From assembly GCA_964602115.1 (NCBI GenBank), contig CAZRQN010000051.1, positions 1 through 19,519 on the forward strand: a stretch of DNA of 19,519 bases, written 5' to 3'. Positions within the stretch are counted from its first letter, which is position 1. Each line of letters starts with the position of its first letter. The translations under genes were made by a program, and so were the position numbers. Below are positions 1 to 6,851 of the stretch, one piece after another. The stretch is from JANOGU01 sp964602115 (lineage in GTDB: Bacteria; Pseudomonadota; Alphaproteobacteria; Rhodobacterales; Rhodobacteraceae). The notes below the pieces were generated by a model, which searched no databases, was not told the DNA's origin, and saw only the letters and a program-made list of their open reading frames with translations.

Positions 1-2
1 CG

Positions 3-443
3 GCGGCGATGACCTATGGCTTCAAGATCGTGCAGGAGATGATCTCGGGCCTGTCGCAATACCTCGACGAGAAGGACATGGCGGTTTCCGGCCTCGTCGG
101 CCGGGCGGTGCCCAATGTCACCGACTGGCAGTATCTGAACCTCAACTATGTGACCAAGGCCAGGATCGACCAGGAGGCCTGCATCAAATGCGGCCGCTGC
201 TACGCCGCCTGCGAGGACACGTCCCACCAGGCCATCGCCATGAAGCCGGGGCGCGTTTTCGAGGTGGTGGACGAGGAATGCGTGGCCTGCAACCTCTGCG
301 TCAACGTCTGTCCGGTGGAGAACTGCATCACCATGGAGAAGCTGCCGCTCGGCGCCACCGACGCCCGCACCGGGCGGGTCGTCCAGCCCTATGCCAACTG
401 GACGACACATCCGAACAACCCGCTGGCGCTGGCGGCGGAATAG
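3..443 (+). CDS. preA: NAD-dependent dihydropyrimidine dehydrogenase, subunit PreA/PydA (C-terminal part, 5' end outside window)
   Basis: Catalytic subunit of the enzyme that reduces uracil and thymine to their dihydro forms, the first step of reductive pyrimidine breakdown in the cytoplasm; it normally pairs with a PreT-type flavoprotein. About 146 C-terminal residues are visible. Two bacterial ferredoxin-type 4Fe-4S motifs stand out: CIKCGRCYAAC and, 33 residues further on, CVACNLCVNVCP. Numbered from the ATG at 9, the ligand cysteines are 58/61/64/68 and 91/94/97/101. The frame is open to the left edge (Ala-Ala before the Met at 9), and that Met lies inside the conserved helix leading out of the barrel domain, so 9 is not taken as the start. 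The FMN/dihydroorotate-dehydrogenase-like barrel lies outside the window. It ends at TAG 441-443, facing a small minus-strand gene six bases away. Confidence 0.93.
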   Translation, partial: AAMTYGFKIVQEMISGLSQYLDEKDMAVSGLVGRAVPNVTDWQYLNLNYVTKARIDQEACIKCGRCYAACEDTSHQAIAMKPGRVFEVVDEECVACNLCVNVCPVENCITMEKLPLGATDARTGRVVQPYANWTTHPNNPLALAAE

Positions 444-449
444 GCGGGC

Positions 450-707
450 TCAGGCCGCATTCGCCTCCCCCGGCGCCGGCCTGTCCGGCGCCGGGTTGCG
501 GCGGCCCACGGCATCGCGTGCCGCGCGGGCATAGTCGCGCTCCAGCCGTCCCGCGTCGTTGAGCGCCGGTGGCGCAGAGGGCACGAAGCGGAAGGCGGGA
601 ACGATCTTCGGCCCGAGCGCCTGTTCGGCCTCGGCGTTGCGCGGGACGTCGGGCGCGGCGCGGGTGGCAGGCGCTGGAAGGAGCGGAATGAGCGCAGTCT
701 CGGACAT
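450..707 (-). CDS. small hypothetical protein, 85 aa
   Basis: I do not recognise this protein. The frame runs from ATG (705-707 on the plus strand) to TGA at 450-452. The start is preferred over longer in-frame options because AAGG lies seven bases before it. The predicted product starts MSETALIPLL. It is rich in Ala, Pro and Arg, has a short moderately hydrophobic middle (IVPAFRFVPSAPPAL), then an Arg-rich helix-like segment and a Pro/Ala-rich tail. There are no cysteines, no convincing membrane segment and no known motif. A perfect 11-bp hairpin (469-495) falls inside its 3' end, so that DNA may serve both as tail codons and as a terminator. It could be an over-called frame, but start signal, length and position between two well-defined genes make it plausible. 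Confidence 0.5.
   Translation of the reverse strand: MSETALIPLLPAPATRAAPDVPRNAEAEQALGPKIVPAFRFVPSAPPALNDAGRLERDYARAARDAVGRRNPAPDRPAPGEANAA
469..495. terminator. perfect GC hairpin after preA (possible terminator, no T-run)
   Basis: CCCGGCGCCGG at 469-479 and its exact reverse complement at 485-495 form an 11-bp stem with a 5-base loop. It starts 26 bases after the preA stop, where a terminator would be expected. No T-rich tract follows on either strand, so intrinsic termination is uncertain. The hairpin also overlaps the 3' codons of the small minus-strand gene. Confidence 0.45.
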
Positions 708-833
708 GGCGACACCTTCGTTTCCGAACGGTTCCGGTCGCCCCCACGACGCGAGTAGCGTAGCATGCCGGCGGGCGCTCCATCCACGACGGAATAGGTA
801 GAATGCCGGCGATCTGCGGCCCTCCGGCGTGGC

Positions 834-862
834 TTGAAGCTGCCGGAGGCGCTGCCTAATCT
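834..862 (+). promoter_or_regulatory. predicted sigma-70 promoter for ctaA
   Basis: TTGAAG (834-839) and TAATCT (857-862) are separated by 17 bases. Expected transcription start is near 869, leaving a leader of about 18 bases with a purine-rich GCGAGGG just before the TTG start at 887. The short leader supports use of that TTG or a start shortly after it. Identified by eye only. Confidence 0.55.
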
Positions 863-886
863 CCGCCCGCAACCGGCGAGGGCCCC

Positions 887-2056
887 TTGGCACAGAAACG
901 CAGCATTTTCGAAGAGGTGGCGGTGAAACCCTCGGCCGCTCCGGTTCCGGCCGGGGCGCTGATCGCCCGCGACACCAGCCGTGCCCGACGCGGGTTGCGC
1001 CTGTGGCTGGCGCTGATCTTCGCGCTGGTTGTGGCGATGATCACGGTGGGCGGGCTGACCCGGCTGACCGATTCCGGCCTGTCGATCACCGAATGGCGCC
1101 CGCTCAGCGGAGCCATTCCGCCCCTTTCGGAGGCGGACTGGCAGGCGGAGTTTGCCGCCTACCAGGCCATTCCGGAATACCAGTTGCAGAACAAGGGGAT
1201 GACGCTCGAAGCTTTCAAGCGCATCTACTGGTGGGAATGGGGCCATCGCCAGCTCGGCCGGGTGATCGGCGCCGTCTGGGCGCTGGGCTTCCTCGGTTTC
1301 CTCGCCGCCCGCGCCATTCCGCCCGGCTGGACCGGGCGGCTCTTCGGCATCGGTCCGCTCGTCGGGCTTCAGGGGGCGGTCGGCTGGTGGATGGTCACCT
1401 CCGGCTTCAAGGGCACGATGCTCGACGTCGACTCCACCCGGCTCGCCGTCCATCTCGGCCTCGCCTTCGCCATTCTCGGCCTCATCGCCTGGTACATCCT
1501 GCTGCTCGGCCGTTCGGACGCCGAACTTCTCAAGGCGCGGCGGATGCAGGAACCGAAGCTGTTCCTGCGGGCATCGGGCCTCATGCACCTCGCCTTTTTC
1601 CAGATCCTGCTCGGCGCGCTGGTCGCCGGAATCGACGCCGGCTCGGCCTTTCCGACCTGGCCGGACATGAACGGTCAGTTCTTCCCGGCCGATGCCTTCT
1701 ATGTCCCCGACGGCCAGGGTGGCAGCCTGCCGGCCTGGCACGCCTTCTTCGAGAATCCGGGCCTTGTGCAGTTCGTCCACCGCATCTGGGCCTATCTCCT
1801 TCTCGCCTACGGCATCTTCGCCTGGGTCCATGGCCGCCGCTCGGCCCATGCGGCCACCCGGCGGGCCTTCCACCTCGTTCTCGGCATGCTGGTCCTTCAG
1901 CTTGGCCTCGGCATCGCCACGGCGCTGACGCTCGCCTCCCCGCATGTCGCCATCCAGCACCAGTTCGGCGCGGTGCTGCTCTGGGTCCTGATCCTGCGCG
2001 CCCGATATCTGTCCCGCTTCCCGCAGGCGGGCTCCATCCGTGAGGGAACCGCATGA
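887..2056 (+). CDS. ctaA: heme A synthase (COX15/CtaA family)
   Basis: Inner-membrane enzyme that oxidises the C8 methyl of heme O to the formyl group of heme A, the cofactor of aa3-type cytochrome oxidases. The 389-residue product has the alphaproteobacterial/mitochondrial (Cox15) length and about eight hydrophobic segments. Family landmarks are GGLTRLTDSGLSITEWRP (residues 55-72), WWEWGHRQLGR (115-125), FVHRIWAY (296-303) and IQHQFGAVLLW (356-366). The four conserved histidines expected for two heme sites are H120, H189, H298 and H358. The start is a TTG, chosen because the residues after it (with SIFEEV) resemble the N-termini of related proteins as I remember them, and GAGGG lies four bases upstream. 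A GTG about ten codons later is the alternative. Its stop overlaps the next start as ATGA. No other cytochrome-oxidase assembly gene is in the window. Confidence 0.95.
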   Translation: MAQKRSIFEEVAVKPSAAPVPAGALIARDTSRARRGLRLWLALIFALVVAMITVGGLTRLTDSGLSITEWRPLSGAIPPLSEADWQAEFAAYQAIPEYQLQNKGMTLEAFKRIYWWEWGHRQLGRVIGAVWALGFLGFLAARAIPPGWTGRLFGIGPLVGLQGAVGWWMVTSGFKGTMLDVDSTRLAVHLGLAFAILGLIAWYILLLGRSDAELLKARRMQEPKLFLRASGLMHLAFFQILLGALVAGIDAGSAFPTWPDMNGQFFPADAFYVPDGQGGSLPAWHAFFENPGLVQFVHRIWAYLLLAYGIFAWVHGRRSAHAATRRAFHLVLGMLVLQLGLGIATALTLASPHVAIQHQFGAVLLWVLILRARYLSRFPQAGSIREGTA

Positions 2057-3522
2057 GTGCCTTTGATGAGCTGATGGCCTTCGAGCGCGAGACCCAGGCG
2101 CTGGGGCAGATCGCCGGACTTCTGGACTGGGACCAGCAGGCGATGATGCCCGCCGGGGCCGCCGACCTGCGCGGAGAAGAGCGGGCGGCGATCGAGGGCG
2201 TGCTGCATGCCCGCCGCACCGATCCGCGCCTTGCCGACTGGCTGGCCAGGGCCGAGGCGCCGGATGCGGCGGGTGCGGCGCAGCTGCGTCTGGTCGCCCG
2301 CAGCCATGCGCGGGCCACCAAGGTCCCCGGCCGGCTCGCCCAGGAGATCGCCCGCGTGACTTCCGTCGCCCAGGGTATCTGGGCCGAGGCGCGGGCCAGG
2401 GACGACGTGGCCGCCTTCCTCCCGACGCTCGCCGAGGTGATCCGGCTGAAGCGCGAGGAAGCCGCCTGCCTGGCGCAGGACGGCAGTCTCTACGACGCGC
2501 TGATCGACGATTTCGAACCCGGTCTGACGGCGGCCGATGCGGCGGCGATGTTTGCCGCGCTCCGCCCCCGTCTCGTCGCCCTGCGTGCCGCACTGCTGGC
2601 AGCGCCGCCCCCGCCGGCGCTGTCTGCCGTATTTCCCCGGGACGCACAGATGGCGGTGGCGCGCGACCTGGCCAGCGCCTTCGGCTATGACTGGAACCGG
2701 GGCCGGTTGGACCTTGTCGTGCATCCTTTCGCCTCGGGCTCGGGCGATGACGTGCGCATCACCACGCGGGCAGTGGAGAAAGACCCGTTCAACTGCCTCT
2801 ATTCGACGGTCCACGAGGTCGGTCATGCGACCTACGAGCAGAACATCGCTCGCGAGTTCGCCCTGACGCCGATCGGACAGGGTGTGTCGATGGGCGTGCA
2901 CGAAAGCCAGAGCCGCATCTACGAAAACCAGCTCGCCCGCTCGCCGGCCTTCTGCGGATGGCTCCATGGCCGGATGCTGGAAGCCTTCGGCGATTTCGGC
3001 GTTCCCGATGCGCAGAATTTCGCCCGGGTCGTCAACCGCGTGGCCACCGGCTTCATCCGAACCGAGGCTGACGAGGTGCACTACAACCTCCACATCATGC
3101 TGCGCTTCGACCTCGAACAGGCGCTGATTGGCGGCGATCTCCTTCCCGCCGACCTGGAGGCCGCCTGGAACGACCGTTTCCTCGCCGACTTCGGCCTCGC
3201 CGTGGACCGCCCGGCCCATGGCATGCTGCAGGATGTCCACTGGTCCTGCGGCGTCTTCGGCTATTTCCCGACCTATGCGCTGGGCAACCTCTATGCCGGT
3301 TGCCTTCATGCCGCCCTGCGCCGTGACCTGCCCGATCTCGACCAGCATCTTGCGAAGGGCGATCCCCGGCCGGCCACGGCCTGGTTGCGCGAGAAGCTGC
3401 AACGGTTCGGCGGGCTGCGGACCCCGCGCGAGACGATCATCCATGCGACGGGAGAGGAGCCGTCCGCCGGCCCGCTGCTCGACTATCTGGAAGCGAAGTA
3501 CCGGGGGCTTTTCGGCGTGTGA
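2053..3522 (+). CDS. M32 family metallocarboxypeptidase (carboxypeptidase Taq type)
   Basis: Cytoplasmic zinc/cobalt carboxypeptidase that removes residues one at a time from peptide C-termini. At 489 residues it has the usual M32 length. The zinc-binding HEXXH appears as HEVGH at residues 254-258, followed by the second family signature HESQSRIYEN from 283, whose Glu284 is the expected third metal ligand. GDDVRITTR (231-239) is another M32 landmark. The product lacks a signal peptide and is mostly helical in appearance. GAGGG lies about seven bases before the ATG, inside the ctaA tail; the overlap with ctaA (ATGA) suggests translational coupling, although heme A synthesis and peptide trimming have no obvious shared role. 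The downstream MFS gene overlaps its stop (GTGA), so it may handle a compound related to this enzyme, which is only an inference from position. Confidence 0.94.
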   Translation: MSAFDELMAFERETQALGQIAGLLDWDQQAMMPAGAADLRGEERAAIEGVLHARRTDPRLADWLARAEAPDAAGAAQLRLVARSHARATKVPGRLAQEIARVTSVAQGIWAEARARDDVAAFLPTLAEVIRLKREEAACLAQDGSLYDALIDDFEPGLTAADAAAMFAALRPRLVALRAALLAAPPPPALSAVFPRDAQMAVARDLASAFGYDWNRGRLDLVVHPFASGSGDDVRITTRAVEKDPFNCLYSTVHEVGHATYEQNIAREFALTPIGQGVSMGVHESQSRIYENQLARSPAFCGWLHGRMLEAFGDFGVPDAQNFARVVNRVATGFIRTEADEVHYNLHIMLRFDLEQALIGGDLLPADLEAAWNDRFLADFGLAVDRPAHGMLQDVHWSCGVFGYFPTYALGNLYAGCLHAALRRDLPDLDQHLAKGDPRPATAWLREKLQRFGGLRTPRETIIHATGEEPSAGPLLDYLEAKYRGLFGV

Positions 3523-4727
3523 GCGAGGCCCAGGACCAGGGGTCGCGGCAGGCGGTCTGGCTCCTGGCGCTGGGCCAGATGCTGGTCTATTCCGGATCAT
3601 ACTACAGCTTCCCCGCACTCTTGCCGGCACTGGAGGCTGCGACCGGCTGGAGCAAGGCGGTCCTCGCCTCCGGGCCGACGCTGGCCTGGCTGGTGATGGC
3701 GCTGCTGACGCCGCTTTCGGGGCGGCTGGTGGACCGGGGTCTGGGCGGCGAGATGCTGGTCGCCGGTTCGCTGCTGGTGGCGGCGGGCGTCGCGGCACTG
3801 GGACTGGCAGGCAGTCCCGGGGCGTGGCTCGGCGGCTGGCTGGCGATCGGGGTGGCCCAGGCAGGGTGCCTCTACGAGACCTGCTTTGCCTTCCTGACCC
3901 GCCGGCTCGGGGTCGGTGCCCGGGCGGCGATCACCCGCGTCACCCTGGTGGCAGGATTTGCCGGGACCCTGACCTTTCCCCTTGGCCATGTTCTCGGCCA
4001 GGCGCTCGGGGGGCAGGGGGCGCTGCTGGCTTTCGCGGCGCTGATCCTGCTCGGGGCGCTGCCGGCCCATGCCCGGGGCGTGGCGCTGCTTCGGCGGCAG
4101 GCACGGGCGGCGGGGATTGTGAACCTGCCCGAGCCACCCGGGGCGCTGCGGGGGGCGATGCGGCGGCGGGAGTTCTGGGCGGTCAGCGGCGCGGTGGCGC
4201 TGGTGTGGCTGAACCACGGGATCCTGATCACCTACGCGTTGACCCTCTTTGCCGACCGGGGCGCCGGGCCCGGGCTGGCGGCGCTGGCGGCGGCCTGTGT
4301 CGGGCCGGCGCAGGTGGCGGGGCGGCTTGCCCTGCACCTGGCCGGCGCGCGGGTGTCGGCGGCGCGGGCGACGGTGATGGCCCTGACCTCGGTCGTCGCG
4401 GCCGGGGTGGTCCTTTGGGGGGCCGGCCTTGCCCTTCCGCTGATCTTCCTCTTCGCCCTTCTTCAGGGGGCCGGGGCCGGGCTGTTTTCGATCCTGCGTC
4501 CGGTGCTGACTGCCGAGCTTCTGGGGCGCGACGGCTTCGGCGCGGTTTCGGCGGCCATCGCGGTGCCGGCGATCCTCGCCTCGGCGCTGGCGCCTGCGGC
4601 CGGCGCCCTGCTTCTGGACGCGGGAGGAACCCGACTGGTCCTTGCCGCCTGTCTGATGATGGCCTCGGCGGCGCTGGTCCTGGGGCTTCGCATCGCCGCA
4701 GGAATCAGGCCGTCAGGGGGTTTCTGA
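3519..4727 (+). CDS. MFS transporter
   Basis: Polytopic inner-membrane carrier of the major facilitator superfamily; substrate unknown. The 402-residue product has about 12 hydrophobic segments in two halves, with a charged central loop (around RRQARAAG and RGAMRRREF). The motif-A-like loop GRLVDRGLGG follows the second helix, as expected. Start is GTG at 3519, overlapping the stop of the peptidase gene; a G-rich stretch lies further upstream than is usual, so translation may depend on coupling to the upstream gene. Position suggests co-expression with ctaA and the M32 peptidase. Substrate assignment from sequence alone would be guesswork; organic-anion or drug-type carriers are both possible. 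Confidence 0.88.
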   Translation: MSEAQDQGSRQAVWLLALGQMLVYSGSYYSFPALLPALEAATGWSKAVLASGPTLAWLVMALLTPLSGRLVDRGLGGEMLVAGSLLVAAGVAALGLAGSPGAWLGGWLAIGVAQAGCLYETCFAFLTRRLGVGARAAITRVTLVAGFAGTLTFPLGHVLGQALGGQGALLAFAALILLGALPAHARGVALLRRQARAAGIVNLPEPPGALRGAMRRREFWAVSGAVALVWLNHGILITYALTLFADRGAGPGLAALAAACVGPAQVAGRLALHLAGARVSAARATVMALTSVVAAGVVLWGAGLALPLIFLFALLQGAGAGLFSILRPVLTAELLGRDGFGAVSAAIAVPAILASALAPAAGALLLDAGGTRLVLAACLMMASAALVLGLRIAAGIRPSGGF

Positions 4728-4769
4728 GAGCGCTTGGCGCAGGGTCACACGGTGGGACACTTGTCTTTA

Positions 4770-4783
4770 TTGTTGTAGATCAA
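4770..4783. promoter_or_regulatory. FNR/CRP-like palindrome in a convergent gap
   Basis: TTGTTGTAGATCAA matches the FNR consensus TTGAT-N4-ATCAA at nine of ten positions and lies inside a larger inverted pair TATTG/CAATA. It sits in an AT-rich patch (about 4760-4822) that contrasts strongly with the surrounding GC-rich DNA. Rightward of it are a possible -35 TTGCAG (4788-4793) and a weak -10 GATAGC (4811-4816), 17 bases apart. Both flanking genes end here, so no annotated gene would be driven by it; a small or antisense RNA is possible. Confidence 0.4.
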
Positions 4784-4889
4784 TATCTTGCAGCGATTCG
4801 TTAAGGGTTTGATAGCGAATGTGGCGACGTAAACGCGGCGCGCGCCAAGGGGTAGAGGCGGCAACCCGGTCAGTCGCCGGGACGCCCGC

Positions 4890-5714
4890 CTACTGCTGGG
4901 ACTGGGACTGGCTTTGTCCCTCGGCGACGCGAACCTCCACCTCCATCCGCTCGCTGGCCAGGCCACTCCGGGAAACGCCTCGGATCGGGGCCGCGTCCAC
5001 CGCATCGAGCCCGCAGCCGATGCGGATGTAGCGGGCATCGGGGCAGCAGCTGTTGGCCGGGTCGAAGCCGACCCATCCCAGCGCTTCCACCCAGATCTCC
5101 GCCCAGGCATGGGCCGCCTCGCCAGGCTCGTCGGCGGCAAAGAGATAGCCGGTGACATAGCGTGCCGGAAGGTCCAGCGTCCGGGCTGCGGCAATCATCA
5201 CCTGCGCATGGTCCTGGCAGACCCCTTCGCCCCTGGCCAGGGCTTCGGCTGCGGTAGTCTGTGGCCTGGTCACGCCCGGAACATAGGCGATGGCCTCGGA
5301 CACCGCCGCCGACAGGGCATGCGCGGTGGCCAGCGCCTCGCCGGAACGGCCCAGGCCTTCGGCCAGCGCCCTGATCCCGTCATCGGCCCGGGTGGCGGGG
5401 GTCGCGCTCAGCCATGCGGCCGGCGGGATGATCTCGCGGCGGCCGCGCAGCACGCCGGCAAGGTCGGCGGTCTCGACCAGCCCCTTGACCCGGACCTCCA
5501 CCTCCGTCACCGGCCCCGGCACCGACCAGGCCTGGACCCAGTCGCCGGTGCCGTCACGGAAGCCGCCGCCCTTGATGCCGCCGGGAACCGTCACGTCCCA
5601 GGACAAGACGCGCTGGCCGTCGAAGGCGGAAGGGGTGAGGCGCAGGCTTTGCTGCACGCCCTTGACCGGCCGGTCATAGCCGTAGCGGGTGACATGATCG
5701 ACGGCGAGCAGCAT
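4890..5714 (-). CDS. transglutaminase-like family protein
   Basis: Papain-like-fold protein of 274 residues, the usual length for the bacterial proteins that accompany alpha-E and ATP-grasp genes. It has the typical N-terminal beta-rich domain (RYGYDRPV and following) and a core with the catalytic triad in order: Cys166 in GEGVCQDHAQV, His202 in AHAWAEIWV and Asp218 in GWVGFDPANS. Family members form or cleave amide bonds at acyl groups; the substrate of this group is not established. Start ATG shares one base with the stop of the alpha-E gene (TGATG), indicating translational coupling. The extreme C-terminus is a Gln/Ser tail (GQSQSQSQQ) encoded by a short tandem repeat. No Anbu-type peptidase follows it; the next 162 bases are non-coding and then comes the converging MFS gene. 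Confidence 0.92.
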   Translation of the reverse strand: MLLAVDHVTRYGYDRPVKGVQQSLRLTPSAFDGQRVLSWDVTVPGGIKGGGFRDGTGDWVQAWSVPGPVTEVEVRVKGLVETADLAGVLRGRREIIPPAAWLSATPATRADDGIRALAEGLGRSGEALATAHALSAAVSEAIAYVPGVTRPQTTAAEALARGEGVCQDHAQVMIAAARTLDLPARYVTGYLFAADEPGEAAHAWAEIWVEALGWVGFDPANSCCPDARYIRIGCGLDAVDAAPIRGVSRSGLASERMEVEVRVAEGQSQSQSQQ

Positions 5715-6664
5715 CAGCGCGCATCCCCGGAGAGGTAGGATTCGTGAAGGACCGAGCCGAGATCGGCGATCTGGCGGATGAAGCGCGACAGGAACTCGTG
5801 CAGGCCTTCGGCAAAGATGTCGTCCACCGTAACCTGGGCGAGTTCGGTGCGCATTGACTGTGCCTTGTCCTGGGCCAAGGTGGAGCGCTGGTAGCCGCGC
5901 GACAGGCGGTCGAGATGGCTGGAGGCCGCCGCGATGCAGGTGGACACCGAGCGCGGCGACTGCGCGTTCAGGATCAGGAAATGCGCGATCTTCTTGGCCG
6001 TCACCTCGCCGCCATAGGCCCAGTGGAAGGCGCGATGCGCCGACATGGCGCGCAGCAGCAGCGTCCACTGGTAGTTGTCGAGCCCCGAGCCGACGAACTC
6101 CACTGCGGGCAGGAGGACATAGTATTTCACATCCAGCAGGCGGGCAGTGCTGTCGGCACGCTCCAGCCAGCCGCCGAGATTGAGGAAATCCCAGCCGTCG
6201 TTGCGCAGATGCGTGCCTTCGGTGGCACCCCGGAACAGCGCCGCCTGGCGCGTCGTCCATTCGGTAAGCCGCGACAGGCCCAGTTCGCTGCGCGGGGTAC
6301 GCTCCAGCGCCCGCAACTCCTGGAAGGCGCTGTTGAGCACATCCCACATCTGGGTGGTCAGCGCGGTGCGGACGATGCGACCGTTCTCCCGCGCGGCGGT
6401 GATGCAGGAGGCGACGGAGGAGGGGTTGTCGCGGTCGAAGAACAGGTAGCTCTCGATGTTGCGCTGGATCGGGTCCTGGTATTTGGCGGCAAAGCCATCC
6501 GCCGTGCCGCTGGCCCGCAACAGGCTGTCCCATTCGTTGCGGTAGCCATGGGCGGAAGGGATGAGCGCCATGCGGGCGCCGACTTCCAGCAGCCGGGCGG
6601 TGGTCTCGGCCCGTTCCATGTAGCGGGCGATCCAGTAGAGATTGTCGGCGGTACGGCTCAGCAT
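5714..6664 (-). CDS. alpha-E domain protein (DUF403)
   Basis: All-helical protein of 316 residues with the family N-terminal signature MLSRTADNLYWIARYMERAE. Alpha-E proteins are encoded next to circularly permuted ATP-grasp and transglutaminase-like genes and are presumed partners of them; no catalytic activity is established. A second signature-like stretch is WDFLNLGGWLERADSTARLL, which resembles the N-terminal one and fits an internally duplicated helical unit. The ATG at 6664 is chosen because the signature begins there and GGGAGG lies about six bases upstream; a Met 17 codons earlier would translate through the intergenic repeat. It overlaps the transglutaminase start by one base and lies 187 bases after the ATP-grasp gene. 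Confidence 0.92.
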   Translation of the reverse strand: MLSRTADNLYWIARYMERAETTARLLEVGARMALIPSAHGYRNEWDSLLRASGTADGFAAKYQDPIQRNIESYLFFDRDNPSSVASCITAARENGRIVRTALTTQMWDVLNSAFQELRALERTPRSELGLSRLTEWTTRQAALFRGATEGTHLRNDGWDFLNLGGWLERADSTARLLDVKYYVLLPAVEFVGSGLDNYQWTLLLRAMSAHRAFHWAYGGEVTAKKIAHFLILNAQSPRSVSTCIAAASSHLDRLSRGYQRSTLAQDKAQSMRTELAQVTVDDIFAEGLHEFLSRFIRQIADLGSVLHESYLSGDAR

Positions 6665-6690
6665 GTCCTGCCTCCCGCTGGGCGGTGAAG

Positions 6691-6830
6691 CCCCCCCACC
6701 CCATCTCTCCCCCACAAGGGGGGAGGGAGGCGCGTGGCCAAGGCGGGCGCGCCTGCCGCCGGGAGGGAGGCGCGAGGGTCGGCGGGACGGCTCCCTCCCC
6801 CCTTGTGGGGGAGGGATGGGGTCGGGGGGT
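6691..6830. repeat. nested inverted repeat, 41-bp arms, between ATP-grasp and alpha-E genes
   Basis: The left arm (6691-6731) and right arm (6790-6830) are near-perfect reverse complements, with only a few mismatches, separated by 58 bases. Each arm is itself palindromic, with CTCCCCC-ACAA-GGGGGGAG at its core (the right arm carries the complement). The 14-base sequence GGGAGGGAGGCGCG is also repeated directly at 6721 and 6761. This looks like an intergenic REP/BIME-type repeat pair of GC-rich alphaproteobacteria. In the operon mRNA it would form a long stem just upstream of the alpha-E ribosome site. Confidence 0.75.
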
Positions 6831-6851
6831 GCGAGAAGCGGCGATGCGCGG

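Noticed and set aside
389..3798. Long open frames on the minus strand opposite ctaA and the carboxypeptidase
   Set aside because: They are low-complexity Arg/Pro/Gly-rich translations with no family motifs, opposite well-defined genes. High GC makes such frames common.
3128..4804. 558-codon plus-strand frame across the peptidase end and the MFS gene
   Set aside because: It is out of frame with both recognised proteins and has a repetitive Gly/Ala/Arg composition; a shadow frame.
4865..4881. CCCGG/CCGGG hairpin as terminator of the transglutaminase operon
   Set aside because: The stem is only 5 bp and no T-run follows on either strand; too weak to annotate.
4728..4889. Possible Anbu gene or remnant after the transglutaminase-like gene
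   Set aside because: Only 162 bases are available and no frame there resembles an Ntn-hydrolase; no remnant motif is visible.
5715..6704. N-terminal extension of the transglutaminase-like gene through the alpha-E gene (apparent fusion)
   Set aside because: The upstream part is an out-of-frame reading of the alpha-E gene. The family start MLLAVDHVTRYGYD and the TGATG junction show two separate genes.
6721..6774. CRISPR-like direct repeats (GGGAGGGAGGCGCG twice)
   Set aside because: There are only two copies, inside a palindromic repeat pair; no array of regular spacers and no cas genes.
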